Source: Mycobacterium sp.
GTDB taxonomy: Bacteria > Actinomycetota > Actinomycetes > Mycobacteriales > Mycobacteriaceae
Length of the DNA: 17,574 bases
Assembly: GCA_023264755.1 (NCBI GenBank)
Contig: JAHFVB010000026.1
Coordinates: 1 to 17,574 of the forward strand
Reading direction: 5' to 3'
In this document: in pieces, positions 1 to 6,582 of the stretch
Layout of the letters: every line of letters starts with the position of its first letter
Numbering within the stretch: position 1 is the first letter of the stretch
The notes under the pieces: generated by a model
The model's database searches: none
The model's input: only the letters and a program-made list of their open reading frames with translations
What the model was told of the DNA's origin: nothing
Program-made: the position numbers and the translations under genes

Positions 1-390
1 CTGGCCGCCACCGCGGCGGTGTACCTATGGGCGGTCCTCGGCGACCGACCCGACGACGTCGTCCGCTCGATCACCTTCGCCACGCTCGTCGTGGGAAACC
101 TGGCGCTGATCCTGGTGAATCGGTCGTGGCGGCTGCCGGTGTGGCGGACCTTCCAGCAGCGTCACAATCCGACGCTGAAATGGATTCTGGGCGGGGCCGC
201 GCTACTTCTCGTCGCCGTTCTGTCCGTTCCAGGATTGCGCCATGCGTTCAACTTCGGCCCCCTCAGCCTCACCCAGTGGGGTGCGGCGATCGTGGCCGGG
301 ATGGCCGGCGTCGGCTGGTTCGAGATCTACAAAGTGGTCACCGCGCATCGCCACGAGCAAGCGCGGGACAACCAGGACAGCCCATCGTGA
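1..390 (+). CDS. Cation-transporting P-type ATPase, C-terminal fragment
   Basis: Partial: the reading frame is open from base 1 and ends at TGA 388-390, so only about 129 C-terminal residues are present. They form the C-terminal membrane domain of a cation-pumping P-type ATPase. Three hydrophobic segments are visible: one around TLVVGNLALILVN, one around WILGGAALLLVAVLSV, and one around WGAAIVAGMAGVGWFEIYK. The ANL/GNL-LILVNRSW pattern and the closing WFE-(I/L)-K are, from knowledge of the family, typical of Ca2+/Mg2+-type ATPases with a Cation_ATPase_C domain. The catalytic DKTG loop and nucleotide-binding domain would lie left of the window, so the transported ion cannot be named. The stop overlaps the next gene's start (GTGA). 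Confidence 0.8.
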   Translation: MAATAAVYLWAVLGDRPDDVVRSITFATLVVGNLALILVNRSWRLPVWRTFQQRHNPTLKWILGGAALLLVAVLSVPGLRHAFNFGPLSLTQWGAAIVAGMAGVGWFEIYKVVTAHRHEQARDNQDSPS

Positions 391-1541
391 CCGGCAAGGG
401 GATCTCGGTCGGACTTCAGCTGGGCACTCAACCCCCGCTCGGCGCCACCCGCGCGTTCGTGCTCGGGGCGCGGGCGATGCGGCTGGACTCGGTGATGGTC
501 ATCGACCACTTCCAGAATGTCTTCCCCAGCGCGATCTGGAACGAGGAGCTGACCTGGCTCGCAGGGCAACGCCCGACACCTCACGAATTCTTCGACTACC
601 AAGTGTTGCTCGGCTACCTCGCATCGCGGGTGGGGCGACTGCGGCTGGGCGTCGGGGTGACCGAGCCAATCCGGCGTCACCCGGTACTGATCGCGCAAGC
701 GATGATGACGCTGTCGCACCTCACCAAGAGCGCGCCGATCCTCGGTATCGGGGCCGGAGAGCGGATGAACATCGACTCATACGGTCTGGACGCCTCCAGC
801 GCGGTCACCCGCCTGGAGGAGGCACTTCAGCTCATTCGACTGTGTCTGACGTCGAATGAACCGATCACCTTCTCCGGCAGGCATTTCCGGCTGGAGCGCG
901 CACGTATGGAGCTCAAACCCGCGCGAGGCAAGACACCACAGCTCTGGGTCGCCGGGCACGGTCCCCGCATGCTCGGGTTGACCGGACGCTACGGGGACGG
1001 GTGGTATCCCACCGCCGTGGTGTCGCCGCACGAGTACGCGACCAAGCTCGCGACGGTACGAGCCGCGGCACGCGACGCCGGGCGCGACCCCGCTGCGATC
1101 ACGCCCGCGCTGCATCGCTTCGCGGTGATCGCCCGCACCGAGCAGGAGGCTCGGGCCATGCTCGAAACGAAGGTCATCCGCTCGCTGGGCCTCATGGCGC
1201 CGGCCGAGGTGTGGCGCCAAGCCGGCGCCGTGCACCCATTCGGTGAACACTTCAACGCACTCGTCGATTTCGTGCCCGATCGGTACGACCGTCGGACCGT
1301 GGACGAGGCCATCGCCGCAGTGCCGGCCGCCCTCGTGGCCGAGGGACCCCTGCTCTGGGGAACTCCCCCACAGGTGGCAGCCAAGCTGCGGGCCTTCGGC
1401 GATTCGGGGCTACGCCACGTAGTCCTCGCGCCCGTATCAGGCCTGGTGTCCAAACACGCTGCTCTGTACGGGCTTTGGGCCACCGGACGGATCGCACGCT
1501 CATTGCGCGAGACTGCGTCAGCACCGCCACGGGGCGGCTAG
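387..1541 (+). CDS. LLM-class F420-dependent oxidoreductase, phthiodiolone ketoreductase-like
   Basis: 384-residue luciferase-like (TIM-barrel) oxidoreductase, probably using reduced F420 for hydride transfer. Start is GTG 387, overlapping the ATPase stop as GTGA; AGGA lies about 12 bases upstream. The frame is open further upstream, but that part is antisense-like shadow of the ATPase. Visible family features are an N-terminal strand ISVGLQLG, LASRVGRLRLGVGVTEPIRRHPVLIAQ (read in two parts), GIGAGERMN, and WVAGHGPRMLGLTGRYGDGW (residue region 190-210). From memory the last block closely matches mycobacterial phthiodiolone dimycocerosate ketoreductase (Rv2951c, about 381 residues). No phthiocerol lipid genes are near it, so the substrate may differ; other F420 enzymes of this branch act on varied ketones. 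Confidence 0.85.
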   Translation: MTGKGISVGLQLGTQPPLGATRAFVLGARAMRLDSVMVIDHFQNVFPSAIWNEELTWLAGQRPTPHEFFDYQVLLGYLASRVGRLRLGVGVTEPIRRHPVLIAQAMMTLSHLTKSAPILGIGAGERMNIDSYGLDASSAVTRLEEALQLIRLCLTSNEPITFSGRHFRLERARMELKPARGKTPQLWVAGHGPRMLGLTGRYGDGWYPTAVVSPHEYATKLATVRAAARDAGRDPAAITPALHRFAVIARTEQEARAMLETKVIRSLGLMAPAEVWRQAGAVHPFGEHFNALVDFVPDRYDRRTVDEAIAAVPAALVAEGPLLWGTPPQVAAKLRAFGDSGLRHVVLAPVSGLVSKHAALYGLWATGRIARSLRETASAPPRGG

Positions 1542-1647
1542 CACATGTCTCCCTGGTGGCCTTCGGCGTGGTCGATGCCGGCAAGTCCCACCTGCGTGTA
1601 GAGCTCGATGCCGGGATCGTCCGCTACGACGGCGCGATGCACGCCGA

Positions 1648-2754
1648 TCAGCGAGTCACGTCGGAGAATCGCCCTGCGAAGGCACGCAGCGGCAGGTCGG
1701 CGCTCGTGATGCATCCTGGTGGCGCCTCGACGACCGAGCGAATGGCGTTGAGTGCCGGCATTCCCGTTACGGTCATGCCCACCGATGCGAATGCCTCGGG
1801 GGAGGCGAAGTCTGTTCCGGGCCGCGGCAGGATCAGATGCTTGCTGTAGATGACCGGGTCGGCGTCGATCTTGGTGATGTAGCAGCCCTTGACCTCGATG
1901 CGCGGTTCGGTCTTCGGGCTCATCGCCAGCTCGATGATCGACTCGATCCGAGGCACCCCGGCCACCTCCCCGATGTACCGGAGCCGACAGGCGCCCAAGG
2001 TTCCCTTGCCCAGGAAGTACCAGCCGAGGTCGATGTCCTCGGTGCAAGCGCCGAGTTCGTACGCAAATGTCGGCGGACCGTCGAGCTCGACACCGAAGCA
2101 GTCGGCGAGCAGGTAGACGCCGTCTGCATAGACCCGGGTTCCGATCTCCAACATCTTTGGGAGGTCTGGGTCCTCGACCGGCCGCGCGAACCCGCAGTTG
2201 TCCCAAGAGCCAACTGAATGGTGACATGACGCGTCGGCTGACTCAGTGACGCTGACCTTTCGGATCTCGGCGACGTCACAGCTGTGGATGACCCCGAGGA
2301 TGTGGCACAAGCCAGGGTTCATACCCGTTCCGTAGAACGTCGCCCCTCCCCGAATGCATGCTTCTTCGAGCACCTCGCTAGGCAACTTGCCGGACGGATG
2401 CGGATAGTTCTGATCGCGGTGATGGCCGGTGATCCAGTCAGCAGTCGTGACGATGTTGATGCCGGCTTCCAGTACCCGCTCGTAGAGTTCGAAATCAGGG
2501 AACACCCCGTGGAACGTAAGGACATCGGGTTGGGCGGCGATGATCTCCTCGATGGTCCCGGTGGCCTTCACTCCGATCGGCGGAAGTCCGACGAGCTCGC
2601 CCGCGTCACGCCCAATCTTGGCGGGCGTATAGCAATGGAGACCCACGAGCTCCAGCTCGGGGTGGCGTTCAATACGGCCGATCAGCTCAGTGCCTAGATT
2701 GCCGGTAGCGACCTGAAAAACCCTGAGTGGGGCCTGCTTTGGACTGGTCTTCAT
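1648..2754 (-). CDS. Dihydrodipicolinate reductase-like / 2,4-diaminopentanoate dehydrogenase-type NAD(P)-dependent protein
   Basis: 368-residue NAD(P)-binding protein. Residues 9-22 (LRVFQVATGNLGTE) are a Rossmann nucleotide-binding turn like that of the DapB N-terminal domain. The centre holds the GTGMNPGL block, and the rest resembles the C-terminal domain of 2,4-diaminopentanoate dehydrogenase. Actinobacteria carry many such proteins annotated as NAD(P)H-dependent amine dehydrogenase family or DapB-like; the real substrate is unknown, and it is not a lysine-pathway gene by context. I chose ATG 2754, with AGGAG at 2770-2766 eleven bases upstream; the in-frame GTG at 2766 overlaps that AGGAG and has no usable binding site. 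It is the last gene of a minus-strand series with the IclR and F420-oxidoreductase genes. A possible RNA pseudoknot precedes it. Confidence 0.75.
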   Translation of the reverse strand: MKTSPKQAPLRVFQVATGNLGTELIGRIERHPELELVGLHCYTPAKIGRDAGELVGLPPIGVKATGTIEEIIAAQPDVLTFHGVFPDFELYERVLEAGINIVTTADWITGHHRDQNYPHPSGKLPSEVLEEACIRGGATFYGTGMNPGLCHILGVIHSCDVAEIRKVSVTESADASCHHSVGSWDNCGFARPVEDPDLPKMLEIGTRVYADGVYLLADCFGVELDGPPTFAYELGACTEDIDLGWYFLGKGTLGACRLRYIGEVAGVPRIESIIELAMSPKTEPRIEVKGCYITKIDADPVIYSKHLILPRPGTDFASPEAFASVGMTVTGMPALNAIRSVVEAPPGCITSADLPLRAFAGRFSDVTR

Positions 2755-2771
2755 CTCGCTGGACACTCCTG

Positions 2772-2816
2772 ATCACCTAGGCAGCGACGAGCCGAGTAGG
2801 TGATGGAGACTCGTCG
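2772..2816 (-). promoter_or_regulatory. Two interlaced inverted repeats before the gene at 2754; possible H-type pseudoknot leader
   Basis: Two perfect inverted repeats interlock. The first is ATCACCTA at 2772-2779 with TAGGTGAT at 2797-2804. The second is CGACGAG at 2785-2791 with CTCGTCG at 2810-2816. In minus-strand RNA the order is arm 1 (2816-2810), arm 2 (2804-2797), partner of 1 (2791-2785), partner of 2 (2779-2772), each separated by 5 bases. This is the topology of an H-type pseudoknot. Its 3' end lies one base from AGGAG (2770-2766), so folding could mask the ribosome binding site. Alternatively the four arms, centred 12.5 bp apart, could be DNA operator half-sites. Repeats of this arm length do arise by chance in a window this size. 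Confidence 0.35.
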
Positions 2817-2968
2817 GCGTCGATCGTCAGAACTTGTCCCCGCATGATCGCGCGCGGCCCGACCTCGTCGAGAGAATCGTTTCACTCAGCGGGACTGCCA
2901 TGTCCAGGACGCGGTCTCGATCGACATTTCGTCGAACTGCCAACACCGCCCCGGAGCCTCATCGGATT

Positions 2969-3790
2969 TCAGTGGCTTTGGGGGGCAATCGAACTCCGCC
3001 GACCCTGCCATTCGGGAAACAATCGATCCGAGACTCTTCGTGCAGCCACGGCCACCACGGGGCCAAGCGCTTCGAGTTGCATCGTCCGCCGCGATGCCAC
3101 CGATATCGCCGCCACCGCTCCATGCGGTCCAAGCACGGGAGCAGCCAGCGAACTGATTCCCATTTCACATCGCTCTGCATATGAGTACGCGAGCCCCCTC
3201 CCCCGCCGCACCCGATCCAGCCGACGATGAAGTTGTTCCATCCCCGCACCATTACTGGTGACCAATCTGCGGTCGGCGGCGTAGCGCCGATCGACTTCCT
3301 CCGGGGCCAGGCTCGCCAATAGGGCGCGACCGCTCACCGTGCCCTCGGCACAGAGCCGAGCTCCGACGCGCGATGGCACGCTGTGCGTCACCGTACCGCC
3401 GACCTTGTCCAGGTAGAGGACGTAGCTGGATTCGAGCACCCCAAGGTGACAAACCGCCCCGGTCTTCAGGTTCAGCTCGGTCAGCAGTTCTGAGGCGGCG
3501 GCTCGGACGTCGAGGTAGTCCACAGCGCACCCGTGCAACTGTTGAAGTCGACTGCCCAGCTGGTAGCCGCCCGACCCGTGGTCGAGCCAACCGAGGTCTA
3601 CCAGTCGGCGGAGGATTCTGAATGCCGTTGAGCGCGGTAATCCGGTGCATTCGGTGACGTCTTCAAGGCGAGCGGACTGGCGATGAGGACCGAACACGTC
3701 CATCACGAGCGTCACGCGCTCCACGACACCAGATCTGGGCGACGCGTCCCCGCGAGGCTCATATGGGCGGGTTTCTGAAAGCAACGTCAT
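2969..3790 (-). CDS. IclR-family transcriptional regulator
   Basis: 273 residues, the usual size for the family. Residues about 22-80 form the N-terminal winged helix-turn-helix (SGVVERVTLVMDVF, then LEDVTECTGLPRSTAFRILRRLV, read in parts), and residues about 85-265 the effector-binding domain (LHGCAVDYLDVRAAASELL, RVGARLCAEGTVSGRALLA, then AAPVLGPHGAVAAISVAS). Start is ATG 3790, with GGAGGG seven bases upstream. IclR proteins are dimeric DNA-binding regulators, mostly of catabolic operons, that respond to a pathway metabolite. The gene lies between an F420-type oxidoreductase (150 bp upstream) and the DapB-like gene (214 bp downstream), all on one strand, so those are the likeliest targets. 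The ligand cannot be inferred. Confidence 0.85.
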   Translation of the reverse strand: MTLLSETRPYEPRGDASPRSGVVERVTLVMDVFGPHRQSARLEDVTECTGLPRSTAFRILRRLVDLGWLDHGSGGYQLGSRLQQLHGCAVDYLDVRAAASELLTELNLKTGAVCHLGVLESSYVLYLDKVGGTVTHSVPSRVGARLCAEGTVSGRALLASLAPEEVDRRYAADRRLVTSNGAGMEQLHRRLDRVRRGRGLAYSYAERCEMGISSLAAPVLGPHGAVAAISVASRRTMQLEALGPVVAVAARRVSDRLFPEWQGRRSSIAPQSH

Positions 3791-3940
3791 CGGGTGGCCC
3801 TCCTACCTTCCACAGCAAGCGTCGGACTACTTCTCCAGGCCGGCTCAGAACGCATTCGAGCTTGACTTGGTCGCCGTGCGCACCGGCTCAACGGTGTCCT
3901 GCCCGTGGCACTCACCATGAAACTCCCCATGATTCCGAAG

Positions 3941-4816
3941 TTAGGTGGCTACTAGGGATGAGAGCGGTCCAAACTGGCCGAGTTTGTCCGACAACCTGCC
4001 TAGGTAGGTTCGGACTTCTTCGGTCGGACGGTGCGGTAGTCCGTAGACGACCTCGGACACTCCGAGTTCGGCCCACCGTGAGAGGCGAACCCCGTCCGGC
4101 TTCTGCATGTCGAGTACCACGATCCGAGGCTCACCAGACCGTCCCGCGGCGCACCACGCGGTCTGCAACGACAGCACCTGTTCGGCGATGTCGGTGTCTT
4201 GCGGCGTCGACATCCAGCCGTCTGCGTTCTTCGCGATCCACTTGAAGTTCTTGTCGTTGCCGCTGGCACCGATCAGCACGGGAAGGCAAGACTGGGCGGG
4301 CTTGGGCCACGCCCAGCTGGTGCCGTACTCGACGAAATCACCGGTGTAGGCGGCCTCGTCGTCGGTCCACAAGCAGCGCATCGCCTCGATGTACTCGCGG
4401 AGCATGGTGCGGCGTCGACCTGGCGGAACATTGTGGTCTACGAGTTCATCGAGATTCCAACCGAAGCCCGCGCAGACTTCCACCCGTCCGCCGGAAAGGT
4501 GGTCCAACGTCGCGATCGTCTTGGCTAGCGAGATGGGGTCGTGTTGAACCGGAAGGCAAACCGCTGTCGAGAGCCGGATGGTGCTCGTGACGGCGGCTGC
4601 AGTGGCGAGACTGACCCATGGGTCCAATGTCCGTAGGTAGCGGTCGTCGGGCAGGCTGGCGTCGCCGGTCGCCGGATGCACCGCCTCGCGCTTGACCGGC
4701 ATGTGGCTGTGCTCGGGTACGTAGAACGTGGTGAACCCGTTCTTCTCCGCAGCCGCAGCGGCGTCCGCCGGCGTGATTCCCCTGTCATCCGTGAACAGGA
4801 CGATGCCGAAGTCCAT
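3941..4816 (-). CDS. LLM-class F420-dependent oxidoreductase
   Basis: 291-residue luciferase-like monooxygenase-fold protein, matching the short actinobacterial F420 subfamily (Rv2161c type). Visible features are the N-terminal strand MDFGIVLF; GFTTFYVPEHSHMP; LATAAAVTSTIRLSTAVCLP; DHLSGGRVEVCAGFGWN, the usual LS-GR-G-G block; and VLIGASGNDKNFKWIAKNADGW near residue 195, equivalent to the family's P-(I/V)-x-(I/V)-G-(G/A) motif. Start is ATG 4816, with GGGAGAAG seven bases upstream. It follows TetR-A by 137 bp on the same strand and precedes the IclR gene. It is unlike the oxidoreductase at 387 beyond the shared fold, so the two are not recent duplicates. Substrate unknown. Confidence 0.86.
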   Translation of the reverse strand: MDFGIVLFTDDRGITPADAAAAAEKNGFTTFYVPEHSHMPVKREAVHPATGDASLPDDRYLRTLDPWVSLATAAAVTSTIRLSTAVCLPVQHDPISLAKTIATLDHLSGGRVEVCAGFGWNLDELVDHNVPPGRRRTMLREYIEAMRCLWTDDEAAYTGDFVEYGTSWAWPKPAQSCLPVLIGASGNDKNFKWIAKNADGWMSTPQDTDIAEQVLSLQTAWCAAGRSGEPRIVVLDMQKPDGVRLSRWAELGVSEVVYGLPHRPTEEVRTYLGRLSDKLGQFGPLSSLVAT

Positions 4817-4953
4817 CGAGCTCTTCTCCCTCGCTTAAATCGAATTCCGTTGCGACGTGGTTCGATAGCCTCGAATCTGGCCGAAATCGGACCGGGCGGT
4901 CGGCACGTCTCGCGGGTGGGAAGATGGGCGCAGCGGTGAAGTCACGGTCGCAC

Positions 4954-5571
4954 CTACCCGAGACCTTCTGCACCATGGGCAAGATCCGAGCCGAGGATGA
5001 GCGCGACGGCTTTGTCCAACTGGTCCGCTACGTGGTGGTATCCGCCGGCTGCGGAACGCGCGTGCATCATGCCTCCGGAGAACAGCATGTGCAATGTCGA
5101 CGTCACGTCCGGCGAGTAACCCGGGCCCAGTGACTCCGAGATCCGTCGGCTGATTTCAGCTGCAATCTGGAGGCGCGCTTCGTTGACGACGGGCTCATCG
5201 GCCATGAGCGCGATCGTGCAGGCATCCGCAAGATGGGGCCGGTCCGCCACCAGCAGTGCCAGTTCGCGAATCTGCGCACTGACCCGCGCCTCGACGCTGT
5301 GGTTGACGTCGGTGAACACCGCTGCGTTACGCAGCAGTCGCAGGTACGCCTCGGCGATCAGCGCATCCTTCGAGGGAAAGTACGTGTACGCGGTCGTCGG
5401 AGAAACCGCCGCCCTGGCGGCGACCGACCGGACGCTGAGTTCGCCATACGGCGACCGGCTTAGTTCTTCCACCGCCGAATCGATGAGCTTTCGAACACTC
5501 CGCTCGGACCGGACGTTTCTCCGTCGCGGCGCGCCGTCAGTCGCGCTTTGCTTTGGCACCTTTCCGGACAC
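4954..5571 (-). CDS. TetR-family regulator (TetR-A), paralog of the one at 14461
   Basis: 205 residues. Residues about 22-68 are the TetR DNA-binding domain (LIDSAVEELSRSPYGELSVR, then SVAARAAVSPTTAYTYFPSK, then DALIAEAY). The C-terminal half is a ligand-binding/dimerisation domain ending in HMLFSGGMMHARS. It aligns without gaps to the regulator at 13832-14461 from RSERSVR to the end; shared blocks include TTAYTYF.SKDALIAEAYL, RELALL and ADACT.ALMAD. Start is GTG 5571. There is no Shine-Dalgarno, but a TAATCT -10 box ends six bases before the GTG, so the transcript is probably leaderless. A palindrome over the start suggests autoregulation. The adjacent F420-type oxidoreductase (start 4816) is the nearest likely target. 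Confidence 0.86.
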   Translation of the reverse strand: MSGKVPKQSATDGAPRRRNVRSERSVRKLIDSAVEELSRSPYGELSVRSVAARAAVSPTTAYTYFPSKDALIAEAYLRLLRNAAVFTDVNHSVEARVSAQIRELALLVADRPHLADACTIALMADEPVVNEARLQIAAEISRRISESLGPGYSPDVTSTLHMLFSGGMMHARSAAGGYHHVADQLDKAVALILGSDLAHGAEGLG

Positions 5572-5580
5572 GTGTTCAGA
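5563..5580 (-). promoter_or_regulatory. Candidate TetR operator over TetR-A start
   Basis: Imperfect palindrome TCTGAACACGTGTCCGGA (reading the minus strand), 7 of 9 positions symmetric, with a perfect core ACACGTGT. It covers the end of the -10 box, the predicted transcription start and the GTG start codon, where a repressor would block its own gene. It is largely shared with sites at 14453-14470 and 14595-14612. Part of the match lies inside the first codons, which encode the same residues (SGK) in both paralogs, so coding constraint explains some of it. Confidence 0.4.
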
Positions 5581-5607
5581 TTAGACCATCCGCTCGGCTG
5601 CTCGCAA
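5578..5607 (-). promoter_or_regulatory. Leaderless promoter of TetR-A
   Basis: On the minus strand, TTGCGA (5607-5602) is followed after 18 bases by TAATCT (5583-5578) and after 6 more bases by the GTG start codon. TANNNT about six to seven bases before the first transcribed base is the usual mycobacterial SigA -10 arrangement, which places the transcription start at the GTG itself. The paralog at 14461 has the same spacing and the same -10 sequence. Confidence 0.5.
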
Positions 5608-5812
5608 CTATCAACGTTATTTTGTTGTCTACATTGATATTTCCCTGTGTATTTGACGCGCCAAGCGGGCCGCTCCACCTGCCATACTCAGACTGCTAGC
5701 ACAGAATCTGAACTATGTTTCAGGTACCTCCTAGTCCCTCGCCACCGATACGCGAGCTCTCACGGACGAGCATCGCACCCCGTTGGCCTGCCGAAATACG
5801 GCCAGCACCGCT

Positions 5813-5844
5813 CGGAGACCGTTATGGTGGCTCGATGGTCTCCG
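5813..5844. repeat. 8-bp inverted repeat upstream of TetR-C
   Basis: CGGAGACC (5813-5820) faces GGTCTCCG (5837-5844) across 16 bases. The arms are perfect. It lies about 80-110 bp before the TetR-C coding region, so it could be an operator or a leader hairpin. There is no run of T after it to suggest a terminator. An arm of this length can occur by chance. Confidence 0.3.
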
Positions 5845-5926
5845 CCCATCGACACAGCGGCCCGGACCTCTTCAATCCGGCCGCCGACGATGAGCACGGC
5901 ACGACGCGACACAGGGCGGTGGCCAA

Positions 5927-6562
5927 CTGAGTGCCGCTCAGGAGCGGGTAATCGATGCAGCAGCCGAGCTGTTCGCCCGCCGCGGATTCGCGGGCACGTC
6001 GATGCAGGACATCGCCGATGCCCTGGGTATCCGTAAACCGAGTCTTTACAAGCATTTCGACGGGAAGGACGAGCTCTACGGGGCAGTGTTGGAACGGATC
6101 CTGGTGCCCTACGCGCAAGCGATTGATGGAGCGCTCGAAAGCACGGAACCGGATCTCGCCGGCATGGAACTGCCAACGACCACGATCCGTGCACTTCACG
6201 AGGAGCCCAGAGCAGCTCGGCTGCTATTGCAGGAGCTAGTTCAGGTCGATCGACCGTTGCATCCGCGTATTGACGAATGGCTGGGGCTGCTATTCGGCAA
6301 GGCCGATGACCTCCTTGCTTTGACACCCCACCAAGTGGACCGCAGCGCCCTCGAGGAGCGGCTCATCCTGCTCGCGTCGGTCAGCGTCGTCCTGGGCTTC
6401 ATCATGACGGAACCTCTGTTGCCAAGCGGCCCCGTCGCTCGCGATGAGCTCTTGGCGTTCGAGAGCAAGATAGTGGCGACATTGCTCGTGTCGCTCCGCG
6501 GAACACCACCGAGCATTGCGGCGGCCCAGGAACGGGCGCAGGGCAACGAGGCCAGGAAGTGA
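5927..6562 (+). CDS. TetR-family regulator (TetR-C) without a normal start codon
   Basis: The DNA-binding domain is complete in frame: QERVIDAAAELFARRGFAG, TSMQDIADALGIRKPSLYKH, FDGKDELY, with a C-terminal domain to TGA 6560-6562. However, this frame has no ATG, GTG or TTG between the in-frame stop at 5891-5893 and ATG 6002, and starting at 6002 would remove the first helices of the domain. The listed start is CTG 5927, with AGGGCGG about ten bases upstream. An alternative is ATG 5890 in the next frame plus one surplus base before 5927, which would give MSTARRDTGRWP joined to LSAAQERV. So this is either a rare CTG start or a frameshift (mutation or sequencing error). The C-terminal half is intact, and the gene converges on TetR-D 20 bp away. 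Confidence 0.7.
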   Translation: MSAAQERVIDAAAELFARRGFAGTSMQDIADALGIRKPSLYKHFDGKDELYGAVLERILVPYAQAIDGALESTEPDLAGMELPTTTIRALHEEPRAARLLLQELVQVDRPLHPRIDEWLGLLFGKADDLLALTPHQVDRSALEERLILLASVSVVLGFIMTEPLLPSGPVARDELLAFESKIVATLLVSLRGTPPSIAAAQERAQGNEARK

Positions 6563-6582
6563 CGCGGTCCCGAAACCTACCG

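Larger units (their letters stand above)
5572..5926. other. Intergenic region between divergent TetR-A and TetR-C (355 bp)
   Basis: No convincing gene. The left part (about 5603-5655) is clearly AT-richer than the surroundings and contains TATCAA (from 5609) facing TTGATA (to 5641). At 5705-5713 the sequence AATCTGAAC repeats the first half of the TetR-A/TetR-B operator and continues into a loosely symmetric GTTTCAG. Further right lie TGGCC/GGCCA arms around 5785-5803 and a perfect 8-bp inverted repeat at 5813-5844. A 71-codon frame from ATG 5715 to TGA 5930 resembles no family I know and has no ribosome binding site. Part of this region may encode the missing N-terminus of TetR-C in a shifted frame. 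Confidence 0.5.

Noticed and set aside
1572..1617. Direct repeat TCGATGCCGG after the first oxidoreductase
   Set aside because: Only two 10-base copies, not enough to suggest a repeat array or attachment site.
1538..2227. Long minus-strand frame overlapping the DapB-like gene
   Set aside because: Arg/Pro-rich shadow of the real gene, which has the Rossmann motif and normal length in the other frame; its tail at 1538-1647 looked protein-like but matches nothing I know.
5715..5930. 71-codon plus-strand frame from ATG 5715
   Set aside because: No Shine-Dalgarno, rich in P/R/S like chance frames in GC-rich DNA, no recognisable domain; at most it could be part of a shifted TetR-C N-terminus.
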